Positions 24,191 through 35,922 of a stretch of DNA of 64,000 nucleotides are shown here, piece by piece. The position numbers were made by a program, and so were the translations under genes. The stretch comes from Tethya wilhelma. Taxonomy: Eukaryota > Porifera > Demospongiae > Tethyida > Tethyidae. The stretch is taken from assembly GCA_964030475.1 (NCBI GenBank), contig CAXIPT010000003.1, positions 12,048,519 to 12,112,518 on the forward strand. Direction: 5' to 3'. How positions within the stretch are numbered: the stretch's first letter is position 1; every line of letters starts with the position of its first letter. The notes beneath the pieces were generated by a model, which did not search any database, was not told the origin of the DNA, and saw only the letters and a list, made by a program, of their open reading frames with translations.

Positions 24191-26012
24191 CTATTTTCTT
24201 TTTATAGCTAGTATTATTGACTTTCTCTGCCTAGCAGCTCTAGCAATGTTATAACTTGTAAGATAAACCCAAGGATCTTCAATGCCGCCTTTGGAAGCAA
24301 TGGCATAACAAATAATCTCATCATCAAACTGTAGTCCACACTCTTTTGCTGGCGTACCCATAGTGACTCCTTTAACCTGTTCAATGTGACCAAGAAGAAT
24401 GACCACCATGTTGACACTTTGACAGAAGCATGTCTATATTATCTAATATGACAGAAGTAACAAGCTTACTGTTTTGCTACTAATTGTTAGTCCATAGTCT
24501 GATGCAGATGGTCCACCGTTTCTTAACGCCATAATATGTGTAGATGAAATCTTTGCTGCAAATAAGAAAGCACAAATTAGTTACAATGAACTAATGGATT
24601 AAACAGTATACCTCTTTCAAGTAAGCTCTTTGGACAAGGGAGTGCATCATCTCTAATCACAATCAAATAAGCATGTTTTTCACTCTTCAATCTCTCCTCA
24701 AACACACCAGGTCTTCCATAAACAGAGGCACTTTGGCCATTCATTTTAACAATCACATCAAGGAGACACAGTTCACCTTTCTCTAGTTTTTCATATACCA
24801 GTGATCCACACTTCACTCCAGTCACCAAATACTGTAAGAAATGGAAAATGAAACAATAAATACCAGACTATATCTTATATTCTACGGTAGAGTGCATATT
24901 CCAAATTACTCCTTTAAATTGTCCAACAGTACAAAGCTGTTCACTGATGATAATCCCAGGGTCTTTAGTGGTGGAGGTCTGTATCAATCTTACTTCAGCA
25001 ACAGAAGGTGTTTGTGATGTGTACTTATAGTCTCTACTTGGAGATGACACTACCACAGCTGTTGAAGCACAAACAATGAGTGAATGTCCTACAGAAACAG
25101 TATTCCTAAACTTTACCTGAGCTATGATGATCTCTTCCTTGTTCTGTACTGGTGGTCTTTTCCGCCTTGGGAGCCTTGAGAGTCTCTGTAAATCTCTCAA
25201 TGTCATCTCTGACTTTCTTCTTATCTTGTGGTAGAAGATGCTTGTCTCTACAGCTGGGACTGCAATAGTCGAACACACCAACCCCTCGTTCATAATGTCG
25301 GGGCTTAGTACAACCATCAGCTTTGCAAGGGGGCCGATCAGGAGGAGGAGGGGACCAGGACTGAATCATGTAGATATATAGAAATAATTTCAACCATGAT
25401 CATCACAGATAATTAGACGTACGTACAGGTCTTGAGTGAGATGTGTGGTGATGATTGCTAGTATAAGTTGCTGCATTGCCTCCCGCACTGTTGGTTGGTG
25501 GTGAACCAACAGCACTGGCATAACTGTGACTCTGATGAGGACCAACTGGAGTGCTAGTGTGTGGCATGGCACTTGCAGAAGAGCTGTTACTCCATTGATA
25601 TTCATGATGGTAGCCTGCATTAGTCACTGAATTTAAATTTAATTACGTAGAAATATATACTTTTTATAAACTATAGATTATCCCTGATAGGTTATAAAAT
25701 AGAGCACACGCACAGAGCCTGGGCACAATGCTACACACGCACACTAGATCTACCTGTAGTGTTACCAGCGCCTGATGAGTAGCCAGTAGTAGTGCTGGAG
25801 GGACCATGATGATGATGATGGTTCACCGGCCATGATCCGCCATAAGGGACACTGAGCTGCACACCTTCTGTAAGTTTTTGGTGCCTTGCGGGAGGATGTG
25901 CACACCTAAGACATTTCATTCCTTCATTGCCTCCAGAGTAGTTGAGGCATCGACAGTCTGGAAGCAGACAGCGGCCTCTGTAAAAACCTCTGGAATCTTT
26001 ATCAATACTCAT
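24191..26012 (-). CDS. GKC/FCG zinc-module protein with two PDZ-like domains, diverged
   Basis: Exons 26012-25754, 25614-25427, 25360-25117, 25058-24910, 24831-24612, 24555-24470 and 24433-24191 give 462 residues. Exon 1: GKC module (R-G-R-C-L-L-P-D-C-R-C). Exon 2: low-complexity His/Ser/Ala-rich. Exon 3: FCG module with Y-C-S-P-S-C-R-D-K-H-L-L-P. Exons 4-7: two PDZ-like domains; the second has G-T-P-A-K-E-C-G-L-Q-F-D-D-E. One intron (25427/25360) is phase 0, unlike its relatives. The start of exon 7 was chosen at 24433 because only that acceptor keeps the frame. Same family as 18728-20762 but clearly further diverged. Probable scaffold. Confidence 0.75.
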
Positions 26013-26038
26013 TCTTCCAAAAAATTATTTTTGTAACA

Positions 26039-26049
26039 GGGGAATCCCC
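26039..26049. promoter_or_regulatory. NF-kB-type site upstream of the PDZ gene
   Basis: GGGGAATCCCC, 27 bases before the ATG at 26012 and identical to the site at 16102. It sits in the 76-bp gap after the NADAR gene stop. Confidence 0.5.
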
Positions 26050-26088
26050 AAACAATATTTATTACATCATTCATACGCAATGTCATGT

Positions 26089-28103
26089 CTACAAATCAGA
26101 GTCTGGATCACTCTCTTGGTTCTCTTCTCTATGCTGTGAATCTGGACCTGCAATTGCACCTACAGACTGCTCATTGTGTTGTACATTTTGCTGTTCATTA
26201 ATCTGTTCATCTTCCATTCTGTCCATTTGAGATTCACTGCCTTGCTGTCTGGCTGTAGATTCCAGAGACATTTCTTGGTCCACCTGTCCAGGCTCTGCTG
26301 CAGTTCTTTGACGATTGGAACCACTTGAAGCAGGATCTGGAGCAGGCAGAGTGTCCATATTGACATCATCAGTGTGGGTCAATGATTCGTTATTAACCAA
26401 GGAATCTTTACCATCATTGCAATGGTTTTCATCAGCTGCCGATTCATTCACTGCTTTCTCATGATCACTGCCCTGTTCTGTCTTTTCTTTCACTTTCTGT
26501 TCTGGCTTATTCCCTGGCATTGTGTCTTTTGGAGCTTTACTCTGTAATTTCTTGACTTTTTCACTTGATTCAGAAACCAGAGAAGGCATACTTTCCATCT
26601 GTTCAACATCATCACCTAATTTCTTATCTCCAGTCACATTTTTACTGCCATTGTTTTCATTAGCCATCAAATCAATTAGTGGTTTCTCATTGCCCTGTTC
26701 TACTGCCTTTTTATCCACTGGCACCGTCTTTTCTGGAGCTCTACTTTGCACTGTCTCAGCCTCTATCTTCATCCCTTCAGGTTGGGGGCCACCTCCACCA
26801 GATGGAGTAGTTGAGTGTTCAGCTGAGTCTGTTCCCATTCGTCTGTATGTTGTACCATCACCACCAGCTTCAGTCTGTGTGGTATTAGGATCAACTGGTG
26901 TTCCCACAACTCCTCTTCCACGTAACTCATTTCGAACCTTCATGAGTAACTTCCCGAGATGATTTTGTCCGCTACCATCTCCCCCATCTCCCCAGAAACT
27001 GTCACGATGAGTGCGCTCCACCAGTCTCCTGTTCCCTGTCTCTAGCAGCTTACGTCTGAGGTATTCACTCTGGGTGAACTTGGCCAGGAGGGCTTTGTGC
27101 ATCACATCAATCTTCACCTCCTCCCAGTCCCTCCTGCGCCAGCGAGAGACAGCAGGATCTCGAGAGAGATTAAACGCCTCACGAGGGCTACCAAGACAGC
27201 GAATCCAATCGACATAAGGAGTACCCACAAACTTCTGAGCTTGGAAGTAGTGCTCACTAGTAGGCCAGTAATCATCGTCAAGAAAGATGGCCTTCTCTCC
27301 TCTGTAAAAGTTTGTGAACTCGTAGTAAGGCTCATCACGATGGTAGAAGAAGATGGGACCATTGTGAGGTCTGGGGTTGTGACCTGTACAAAGAATCAAT
27401 GCAGAGATTTGGGTTACACTATCACTTTTCAGAATGATATCTTGAAGAAAGAGATGATTTACCAATACTATTGCTGTAGCTTTGAGGATAATTGTACTGC
27501 TGATAATCATGAGTTTGCTGGGGGTACTGCTGTCCCTGTGTGTACTGCAGTGAATGACCTGTATAAAATATAAATCCTTCAACAATCTCTTGACTTCTGA
27601 CATAAAAGAGATATTTAGACTTTACCCGTGTTATTTTTGCTATAGCTGTGAAGATCACCATAAGACTGAGGTGTCCAGTAGTAGTATGCCTGTGTATTCT
27701 GTCCTTGTGAATGACTTTGTTGCCGTTGCTGTTGTTGGAATAAGGTGGCATGTGATCTGCCACAGAACTTGTGAAGGTATCTTGTATTCACATCATAATA
27801 AGCAGGTTTACCACAGCCAGGGAGTTTGCAAGTACCTGAAAGTGTGTAGAATGGGTTAAGTAGGTCATTAATAAAAAAAATTGACAGGATACCTGGTAAT
27901 ATTCTGTGGTGTTGACAGTTATCACAGCCACTGAATGTAGCCAGCAGTGGTTGATAGCAGTAAGGACATGCTTCTATATAGAGTTGCTTAAAGGCATTCT
28001 CTTCTTCTTTGCGGCTTGGTGTAAAGAATACACTCACTGCATTTTTGAATTCAAGAATTTTATCAAGAATAGACTTTCCACTGTCACTGTTGCCTGCAGC
28101 CAT
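26089..28103 (-). CDS. NADAR-domain protein with FCG module and long acidic tail
   Basis: Exons 28103-27893, 27835-27626, 27558-27463 and 27383-26089 give 603 residues. Exon 1 has a family N-terminus with C-P-Y-C and C-D-N-C-Q-H-H. Exon 2 has an FCG module (C-K-L-P-G-C...K-F-C-G-R-S-H-A). Residues about 178-320 are a NADAR (YbiA-like) domain with Y-Y-E-F-T-N-F-Y, S-E-H-Y-F-Q-A-Q-K-F, and W-G-D-G-G-D-G-S-G-Q-N near the end. The C-terminal 280 residues are Glu/Gln/Ser-rich and disordered-looking. NADAR enzymes are known to cleave ADP-ribose or related N-glycosides; the substrate here is unknown. The surrounding PARP genes suggest a reversing role (inference). Confidence 0.85.
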
Positions 28104-28113
28104 TTTTAGAAAC

Positions 28114-28172
28114 GGGGATTTCCATTACAGCTTGTGGTAATTAGCTAGCCGGGAAGTCACCTGGGGATCTCC
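28114..28172. promoter_or_regulatory. Two NF-kB-type sites upstream of the NADAR gene
   Basis: GGGGATTTCC at 28114-28123 and GGGGATCTCC at 28163-28172 both fit GGGRNWYYCC. The first is 11 bases from the ATG at 28103. Confidence 0.5.
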
Positions 28173-28311
28173 CTTACTATGTTAGGTCGTCAGCAGATAA
28201 ACAGGATACAGCACCTCAACCTGCACGTGCACATCACTGAGCAGCATGCAGTACGTCTGATACATTATTCAAGATATAAATTTAAGCTTTTGCAGAGAGT
28301 ACACAAATTCA

Positions 28312-30218
28312 TTATTTAAAAGTAATAACATAGCGAGGTAAATCATGATCAGGGTTCTTCATCACAATGATATCGCCATGTTGAGTGTGGTGAACACCAG
28401 ACTGGCCCAACAGGAGTTCATTCAGCAACATCTTCTTGCCTGCACAGCAATACCCCATCGGAGTGCCTGGCGACACAGCAAAGTACTCTCCTGGTCCCAA
28501 AGCCTGTCCTCTTCTCCTGCCTGGATCATAGCCATTCTGACAGATACTGTCAATATTTGCTGCAGCTGTTCCATGAAATGCCAGACAGGTTCGTCGCTGG
28601 TGTTTAGGTAGTGAGTTGTAAGCCTGCTTGAAGCGCTGAAACAATGCTCCTCCTGGTTTAGCATAATCATTCTCATCATCTATAGTCAGGTTAGGGAACT
28701 TGCTCAAGAAGCTCCGTACTTGGCTGTCACTGGTCAGAATACGAGCTGGGTAAATGAAAAAAATCAGTGTAATTGTTGAGGCATAGAAAAAATAATTGTC
28801 GACTCCTTACCATCTTTATTTGGGACATCTTGCTGAGCATGATCCAGACAGCAGTAGTCATGGACTCTTGGTCCTTCAGTTCTCTTTCTGTTGGTACAGC
28901 CTGGAAGTTCACACTGCTCCTCTGCAGTGTCAGCGGTAGCTACACAATTAACAAAAATAGAGCAAGTTTCGGTGCAGAACTAAGACAACAGTAGCAGCTG
29001 TTCTTACGCTGGATGCCTCTCCGTTTCCCCTCTTCTGCGTGTGACCTGCCACAATAGTCATGAGTCACACTGTTGGCTGTGTCTACAAACTTCTTCTTGA
29101 AGCATTCTGGGATGATACACATGGTGCTGTCCTTTGACCCTGATGTAATGGCTGGCTGGGCACTGTAGGTTGAGAGAGATGGAGCTATAGGGAAAGAAAG
29201 AGAATAAAAACTTTCTCGAACTTTAAATCATCACAATGACTCACGTGATAGTCCCATCTGCTGTCCTTGTTGAGCGTGTGTCTTTCCACAGTAGTTGTGA
29301 AAGGGCCATGTTGGTCGAGTACATCCAGGAAGAAGGCAATGGGTCACTCCCTTCACGACCTTTTGATTTACCTCTACAATGTCACACATGTGAATAGAAG
29401 TTTGAACAAACAATAAAGATTTGCTTGAATTTGATGTTTACACAAACATACAAATGTTGTGATGAGTGGTGATACAACATACGTTGCCATAGTGCCTGTC
29501 TCCTCTGGTGCTCCATGGCGTGGGTGTATCCACAGCACTCATGGACAGTACCACTGTCGTCAACATAGCACGGGTTGGAGCACTCTTGAATGGCACATAT
29601 ATTCCCTCCAGGAGGAGGCAGCATCATGGACTGAGGGAGACCAGCTTGATCCATAGGCAGGGAGGCTATCATATCACTACCATCTGATCCATCTGGAAAA
29701 ATAAATATGATTTGACAAATTAAAGGTTGTTTTATTTTACGAATTGAATGTGTTTTATCTTTACCGTAATACAGGGATTGTGACGTCTGTAGGCTCATTG
29801 TGTGGTCCTGAGCATACGCTACAGCATAAGGATCAGTTACACTCTCAATGTCCTCCACTTGTAGCAGAGCAGCTGCACTGCCAACCTTCAGGTGGTCTTT
29901 ACAGAACATGTACTCCTCTCCAGTGTTCACATCAAAGCCTACAGTTTTGCTACAGCTAGGAACTGAGCACCTGCTAGCCTGAGATGGACTGGACATCGTC
30001 TGAGGCACAGCCCAGGCTACATCTTGAGAGAGGGACAGCTGCCCAATACAATCACTCCAGTGAGGGGCCGCTTGGGTGGGTGCACTGTCTAGGTTTTGAT
30101 GTTTACCAGGAGGGCAACCGCAGTCGACACATTTAGATCCTTCTTGTGGAAGATTGTAGTCCGTGCAGCCAGTACATTTCTTACACTTTCCTCTGTTGAT
30201 TCCGCGGCCGTCCTTCAT
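28312..30218 (-). CDS. PARP-II protein with GKC module and array of FCG modules
   Basis: Exons 30218-29765, 29692-29483, 29373-29245, 29184-29008, 28939-28811 and 28745-28312, all phase 1, give 510 residues. Exon 1 has a GKC module (G-K-C-K-K-C-T-G-C) and an FCG-like module (C-S-V-P-S-C). Exons 2-5 carry one FCG-type module each. The last exon is a compact ADP-ribosyltransferase of a second type: F-H-G-T, then G-P-G-E-Y-F-A, then H-G-D-I-I-V-M, so the usual third-motif Glu is Asp. The paralogue at 57566-59606 has the same exon plan and nearly the same length (511). Mono-ADP-ribosyl transfer is the likely activity (inference). Head-to-head with 30363. Confidence 0.85.
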
Positions 30219-30362
30219 TGTTTCTTCTCTTTCTCTTTTTTGCTTCTCTACACAAATTGTGTTTTTGCTGAGCTCAGCTTTGTGTATGGCTTTGGGGATC
30301 CCCCTAACTTGTACAATTACATAATTGGGGTGCCCCTGAACGTGAAACGTAATTAAGTACTT
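30219..30362. promoter_or_regulatory. 144-bp bidirectional promoter with NF-kB-type site
   Basis: It separates ATGs at 30218 (minus) and 30363 (plus). GGGGATCCCCC at 30294-30304 fits the Rel consensus. Confidence 0.5.
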
Positions 30363-31343
30363 ATGGCTAAGGAGCAACATCTCTGTTTTTTATGTGACCA
30401 AAACCCTCGCATTGATGGAGACTGTGTGTGCAGGTCGTGTAAAGAGGAGCATCCATTCTGCTACGAGTGTGGACGAAGAAAGAGAAGCCTTCCTTTCAAA
30501 CTGTGCACCCAATGTTACACAGAGCAGAGACAGGGAGGAGGACATGTTGTGCCGGCAGCACCTCCCTCTACACCAGCTGATACTGGGAGCTCAGGTAAAA
30601 ATAATGAAGTGCTGTAGATCTCTTTGTATATATATTTATTAAAAAATTATTTATTCACAACTGCAGCTACTCCAGAGGCAAGTGAAGTTCTCTTGAAGCT
30701 CAGAACTGATCAAAACACATACAAAGAAATTGCCAAACATTTCAATAAAGAATGGGTTAAAGTGACCAAGGATTGTCCCAAAGCACCTCCCATCAATGCC
30801 ATCTTTGCCATCCAAAACAAAGAGGTAGCTAAAAGATTTCAAAAGTATGGACAGCAGCTACGTGAGCAGACGACAATGAAAACATCTAATGCAGACCTCT
30901 TCTTCCATGGTACAAAGTTAAACTGCAATCTCCTCAATAGCAGCTCATGCTGCAGTGACTCCACTTGTGGCATCTGTGGCATCAGTAAGGAAGGATTCGA
31001 TAAGGAACGCATCGGAACAAACATACCTCGATTTCAACGGTTTGGCAAAGGTATCTATCTCGCTCCCAACTCTTCAAAATGTCACGACTATACACAAGGC
31101 AATCCATCATATGGAGTGAGAGCTCAGCTGCTCTGTCTAGTGGCTTGTGGAGCTAAATACGAACTAATACAGGACAGCACCAAGTTGGAATCACCTCCAG
31201 AGAACTTTCATTCTGTTCATGGCAAAGCTGCAGCTGGAGGGTGCCTCAACTATGATGAGATTGTTGTGTTTGAGACAGAGGCCGTGCTGCCTCAGTATGT
31301 AGTGGTCTATGAACTGAATGGTGTGAACAAAATAGCCAAGTAA
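30363..31343 (+). CDS. Short PARP-I protein with Cys-rich N-terminus
   Basis: Exons 30363-30594 and 30667-31343 join in phase 1 to 302 residues. The N-terminal 50 residues contain four C-x2-C pairs (C-F-L-C, C-R-S-C, C-Y-E-C, C-T-Q-C), a zinc-binding arrangement related to the last exon of the gene at 23067. The rest is a PARP-I domain: F-H-G-T, C-x8-C-x4-C-x2-C loop, G-I-Y-L-A-P-N-S-S-K, and Y-D-E-I-V-V-F. All three catalytic positions are present. It lacks GKC and FCG modules. It converges with the gene at 31440; the two stops are 96 bases apart. Confidence 0.85.
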
Positions 31344-31439
31344 TCAATAGAACAGTATCAATAGACACTCCTCAATGACACATGTTAACATTAAAATTGA
31401 TTAAATAAGTACTGTGTAAACAGAGTATTATTTATAGTG

Positions 31440-33047
31440 CTAATTTATGGTAGAAAACTGATAAACCATTACCGTGAACATTAACACTGCAACCAAAGTC
31501 AACCAACCATTCTTCTCAATTGACTTAATCAAGTCGTAAGTCATTGTCTCAGTCTCTTCGTGAGGACATGCTAGTTTTGCCTCCCCATCTTTCTTGTACA
31601 TGATGATAGCCACAGGTAAGATGGCATCAGCATTGAACAGGACAATCTCATCATACTTCAAGGTCCCTCCTGACTGACCACAAACAGAGTCGCACCCCAG
31701 AGGGGGTCCAATCAAAGTTTCATCGTCTTCCATTGTTTCATGTTTGTCACCAGGACAAACTTGGCACATGAGAATAGCTCGACGGCCGTGTGCTCCAACA
31801 GTGTAGTGATGGCACTTACTGGCATTCGGTGCCAAATAAAAGCCAGGGCCATATCGCTGAAATTGGTTAGAGGTACTTTGTCGAATGCAACACTTGTCAA
31901 ATCCTCTACTGGCTATCCCACACGTGCCACAGTTTTGGTCATTGCATAGTTTTTTTGTGTTTGCTAGATCACAAGTGATACTCGTGCCGTGATAGTGCAC
32001 CTCGACTTTACGGTTACTCAGATTACGCAAGTAACTATCTGATTTTGTGTGCAATGACTTGTTTTGAATGATAAGGACCTGATCAATCTGATCGTCAGTC
32101 GGGCAAGACTCCTTTGGGTCCCAACTTTCTTTGACTAGCTTCACAATGGACTCCCACTTGGCTCTGGGTGCACTCACTATTCTGGTTTCATAGGAACCTG
32201 CAGCTGCAAAGGATATGGCAACAATAATAAATTATTATAACCAATCAAAATTATGAGTATTGTGGAATGAGTAAAGGGGAAAGAACCTGGGAATTAACCT
32301 GTGGGAGTCCAAACAATCAATATTCATATATTATTATTGTTATGTAATCACCATCAAGATGTTGATGCTCCACAACTTGTTTGCCATTCCTTCCCTCATG
32401 ATCTACATGAATGTCAGCTTCTTCCACTTCATCTTGTTCAGGTTCCTCCATGGCTTCATCTTCCAGCTCCTCTTCTTCTTCTTCTTTTACTTCTTCTTCC
32501 TCCTCCTCATCTTCTGTCTCTGGTAGTTCTTCTTCGAGTAAAACAAACTCTTCTTCTAGTTTTTTAGCCAGACCATTCTCATTAATTACTGATGATTTCA
32601 ATACAGCAATTAGAGACTCCCATGATACAGGAACATCTGTGTTTTCCCTCAGCCAGATGCTAAGAACCTTGGTAAGACATTTAGAGGGGTCTGCTGCTGA
32701 AGTTTGTTCCAAGCTGTCTAGAGTATCTAGCTCAATTTCAAGCTGTACTCCAATGTTATACCATTTACTTCTCACTGTAGAAAGTTTTGTGATCAAAACT
32801 GCAATATCTGTGTATGTGCGCATGTGTGAATAAGCTAGGGCACAGATAAGAATCATTCCTAGAATTTGCATTTATACAAAAAAAACATGACTTTACCTTT
32901 AGGTGTATTTTGAAGGTTGGATCCAGGCGGGGGACCGGGATTGAGCTCAACATCTCCCGCTAAAATGAGAAGAAATGTCAGTGACACTACTGCTGAATAA
33001 TGCAGACAGTGTGATAGGCCAGACGTTTGGCAACAGAGAAGCTCCAT
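31440..33047 (-). CDS. 2A leader / death-domain / PARP-I protein with C-terminal membrane anchor
   Basis: Exons 33047-32897, 32858-32352 and 32197-31440 give 471 residues. Residues 15-30 are hydrophobic and run directly into G-D-V-E-L-N-P-G-P (31-39), the 2A ribosome-skipping motif; skipping would release a 38-residue leader and start the main chain at Pro39. Exon 2 holds a death domain (W-Y-N-I-G-V-Q-L...V-S-W-E-S-L) and a Glu-rich linker. Exon 3 is a PARP-I domain with Y-H-G-T, Cys loop, G-F-Y-L-A and Y-D-E-I-V-L-F. The last 20 residues are hydrophobic, as in a tail anchor. Signal-like 2A leaders are known in sea urchin NOD-like receptors and allow two cell locations. Which product dominates here is unknown. 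Confidence 0.85.
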
Positions 33048-33212
33048 TTTATATTCTTTGCAACGGTCGCAAATAAATTGCTATAACTCATGCGCATGCG
33101 TAGTGCATAGACATGCAGGGGTACGCCGTAGCGCACAAACTTTTCAACACAAAACATAAAAACGAACTGGAAGGGTACACAAATAAAAAAAAAACTCAAA
33201 ACAAACGTGGTT

Positions 33213-34274
33213 TTAAGAAGAACTATCAGTCACTACAATAGTTCTAATCTTCATCAACAACTCTCCAAGTTTGTTCTGTCCCTTTCCATCCTCTCCATCT
33301 CCCCAGAAGCTATCATAGGGAGAATGTTCGATCAGTTCTCTCTTTCCAGTTTCAACCAGCTTCCTTCTCAAATCGTCATGTTGACTGAACTTGGCCATCA
33401 GTGCTTTCTTCATCACATCAATCTTCACGTCCTCCCAGTCCCCTCTCTGCCAGCGAGAGACAGAGGGGTTTCGAGCATACTCAAACGCTTCTCTCGGACG
33501 AAACAACTTCCGTATAGCTTCAACATGAGGTGTACCAACAAACTTCTGAGCTTGGAAGTAGTGTTCTGTTGTTGGCCATGTTTTACCATCAATTTTAATG
33601 GGAGCATAGTAGAAGTTAGTGAACTCATAATAGGGATCTTCTAAACTATAGAATAGAATTGGACCAGTGGGTGGGGTCTTCTCTCTCAATCTAAATCCAC
33701 CTGCTGGGAAAGAAAACACACAAATCATTATCTCAAGAGACAATGTAGGAGCACACACCGCACACATACAATAGTTCTCTCTATCTCCTTCTTCTTTTCC
33801 TGGTGATTTTGTTGGCTCAAAGAGTTGCTTGTATTCGTGAACGTGTGTCCTCCCACAGAAACCAAGCACCTTGCCATCATTTGCAACATAGCATTTGTCA
33901 GGACAGCCAGGATATCCACATAATCTTGACTCATCTTCTACAAATCATAATAATATTACATCATAAACAAGTTTAGACTCGCTTCCTTGATCTACCCGAG
34001 GATCTACCTGACATTGATAAACACATACCAACATAGACATACTTGATATTCTGAAGTTAAAGTGATCTTCAAACTTTTTCCAGTAGTCTAGTAAACATGG
34101 TAGTGAGCAAAATATGCCACTCCCTTGAGGTACATTTGTACCACCACACTCTCTGCAGCCTGTTTTATGCTTGTCCTTTGAACCGTAAGTAGACGATAGC
34201 TTTACTACTGTGTTTTCAACCTTTTCTCCAAGTTGTTTGACATGTTGAGGTGGAACGCGGACAACTGAAGACAT
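33213..34274 (-). CDS. Compact NADAR protein with FCG module
   Basis: Exons 34274-34043, 33937-33770 and 33703-33213 join in phase 1 to 296 residues. Exon 1 has a C-R-E-C...C-S-L-P-C zinc-like patch. Exon 2 has an FCG module (C-G-Y-P-G-C...G-F-C-G-R-T-H). The NADAR domain fills about residues 145-290, with Y-Y-E-F-T-N-F-Y, T-E-H-Y-F-Q-A-Q-K-F, and G-E-D-G-K-G-Q-N. It ends right after the domain, without the long tail of its paralogues, and is therefore the minimal form. The ATG at 34274 was chosen as the first in frame with family-like sequence after it; an upstream in-frame ATG at 34352 is less convincing. It is head-to-head with the ankyrin gene, 179 bases apart. Confidence 0.85.
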
Positions 34275-34453
34275 TCTTTTCAAAGAGGCGTCTTGGCTCT
34301 GTTGTAAACATGGTAAAGGGTCGATAATAATTATTATTATCAATTTCCGCACATTGCGGAAGTTAAAATTACCGCACGACCAGATTTAGCCACACCTGAC
34401 TTGGAAGCAGCTCCACTTTGAGTCAGTCACTGTGTGTACGTATCAAATTCAAG

Positions 34454-35876
34454 ATGGGTAAAGAGGCACAGCTCCTCGAAGCTGCAGCTGCTGGAAACAA
34501 CACTAAAGTCGAAGTAAGTCGCGTAACTTAATTTTGTTGGCACAGACTGATACAAATTTATTTGCCAGAAATTTTATCAGCTCTATCAATTTATCCTAAC
34601 ACTACAGTTTTGCTACACAATATTGTTACCTGCATGTATAGATAGAGTTCTGGAAGTGCTGACTGAACTATTCTGGTTCAATTGGAGAGAGTGAGAGAGG
34701 GGGGGGAGCTGAATGTGCTAACTTCATTCAGTGACTCAGTGAAGGTTCAATGTCAGTCTCTCCATTTGGCAGTCCAAGCTCCCATTGTTGTAACGTTTGT
34801 TTGTATGTGCAAACAGACACTAATACACTCCACTCTGTGATGGTCACAATGTGCTAATAGCCTTCAGTATTTCAGTATATACAGCATAAGAGTGTCAAGT
34901 ATGCAATGGCATTTTAATAGCCAGTCACAAGTGATCAGACAAATATGCACCTCACATAGCTAGCACTTCCAAGACTGTGTAAACAAAATAATTGGATATT
35001 GTGCTGCTGCGTGCATTTTTGTGACTCCTACATAACCAATACCTACAGAGCAGCAAAAGTCTCGATTGCATTCTGCATTGGAAATAGCACACACCATTTT
35101 GGTGATGGTTACATAGCTAATGCCGCAAGAAGCAAGCTTGGGGACTGTTGTAAAACTGTGAATAGTTTATTGTCAAGGACATGCCCTCACCATATGGTAC
35201 CATAGGAGCTTTTACAATGCTTTCCATTTCAAGTACTAGATGTGTTATTCACAAACAAATGGCAAAGAATACATATCATGAAAAGCATTCAACTTCACTC
35301 ATGCACACGACTGTGGTGCATGCAAGAGAGCTTGTATCTATCCCTCTTCTATCCTGGCCTGCCTGTTGGCTGATATAGCTTCCATTCATTGCATGTCTTG
35401 GCTGCTCTAAAAGGAAAGTGGCTCACTCTTCCCTAGCTGTACTATCATGTCAACATATTCATATTTGGTCAACTTGAATTCTCTCACATAAGGTACTGGC
35501 TGCTCAATGAATATCCTAGCATATGTCAATGCCTACAAGTATGGTCGTGAGTGGTAGTATACTATATTGCTGGATGAACTCACTGTTCCACTGCATGGGC
35601 TTCCAGTGAATTTCAACCAAAGCTGCATGATGTTATTCCTGACAGTTTGTTTGCCATACATATTTTTAGCTATGACCTAAAATGTAAGTCCTTGCATAAG
35701 CATACATTGGAATAATCTGTGCATGTCATTCAGAGTGAGTGTGTTGAAACTCCATTGAAGATGTTTCATTATCATATAAAGTAGAGTTTTTATTTGACGT
35801 GCTTGGTGACTGTGAGAATGAGATGGTGTGTTCTTTCTCTCCTATGTACACACACACACATACACACACACACACA

Positions 35877-35922
<46 letters not shown>

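Noticed and set aside
26089..28103. Recent transfer of NADAR from bacteria
   Set aside because: The genes have several introns, animal-type zinc exons and local paralogues, so any transfer must be ancient; nothing in the sequence shows it.
32411..32833. Plus-strand Ser-rich open frame
   Set aside because: Antisense of the Glu-rich linker of the death-domain PARP.
32930..33047. 2A motif as a sign of an inserted virus or retroelement
   Set aside because: No polymerase, capsid or reverse transcriptase sequence is nearby. The motif is at the N-terminus of an otherwise cellular gene, as in known receptor-type 2A leaders.
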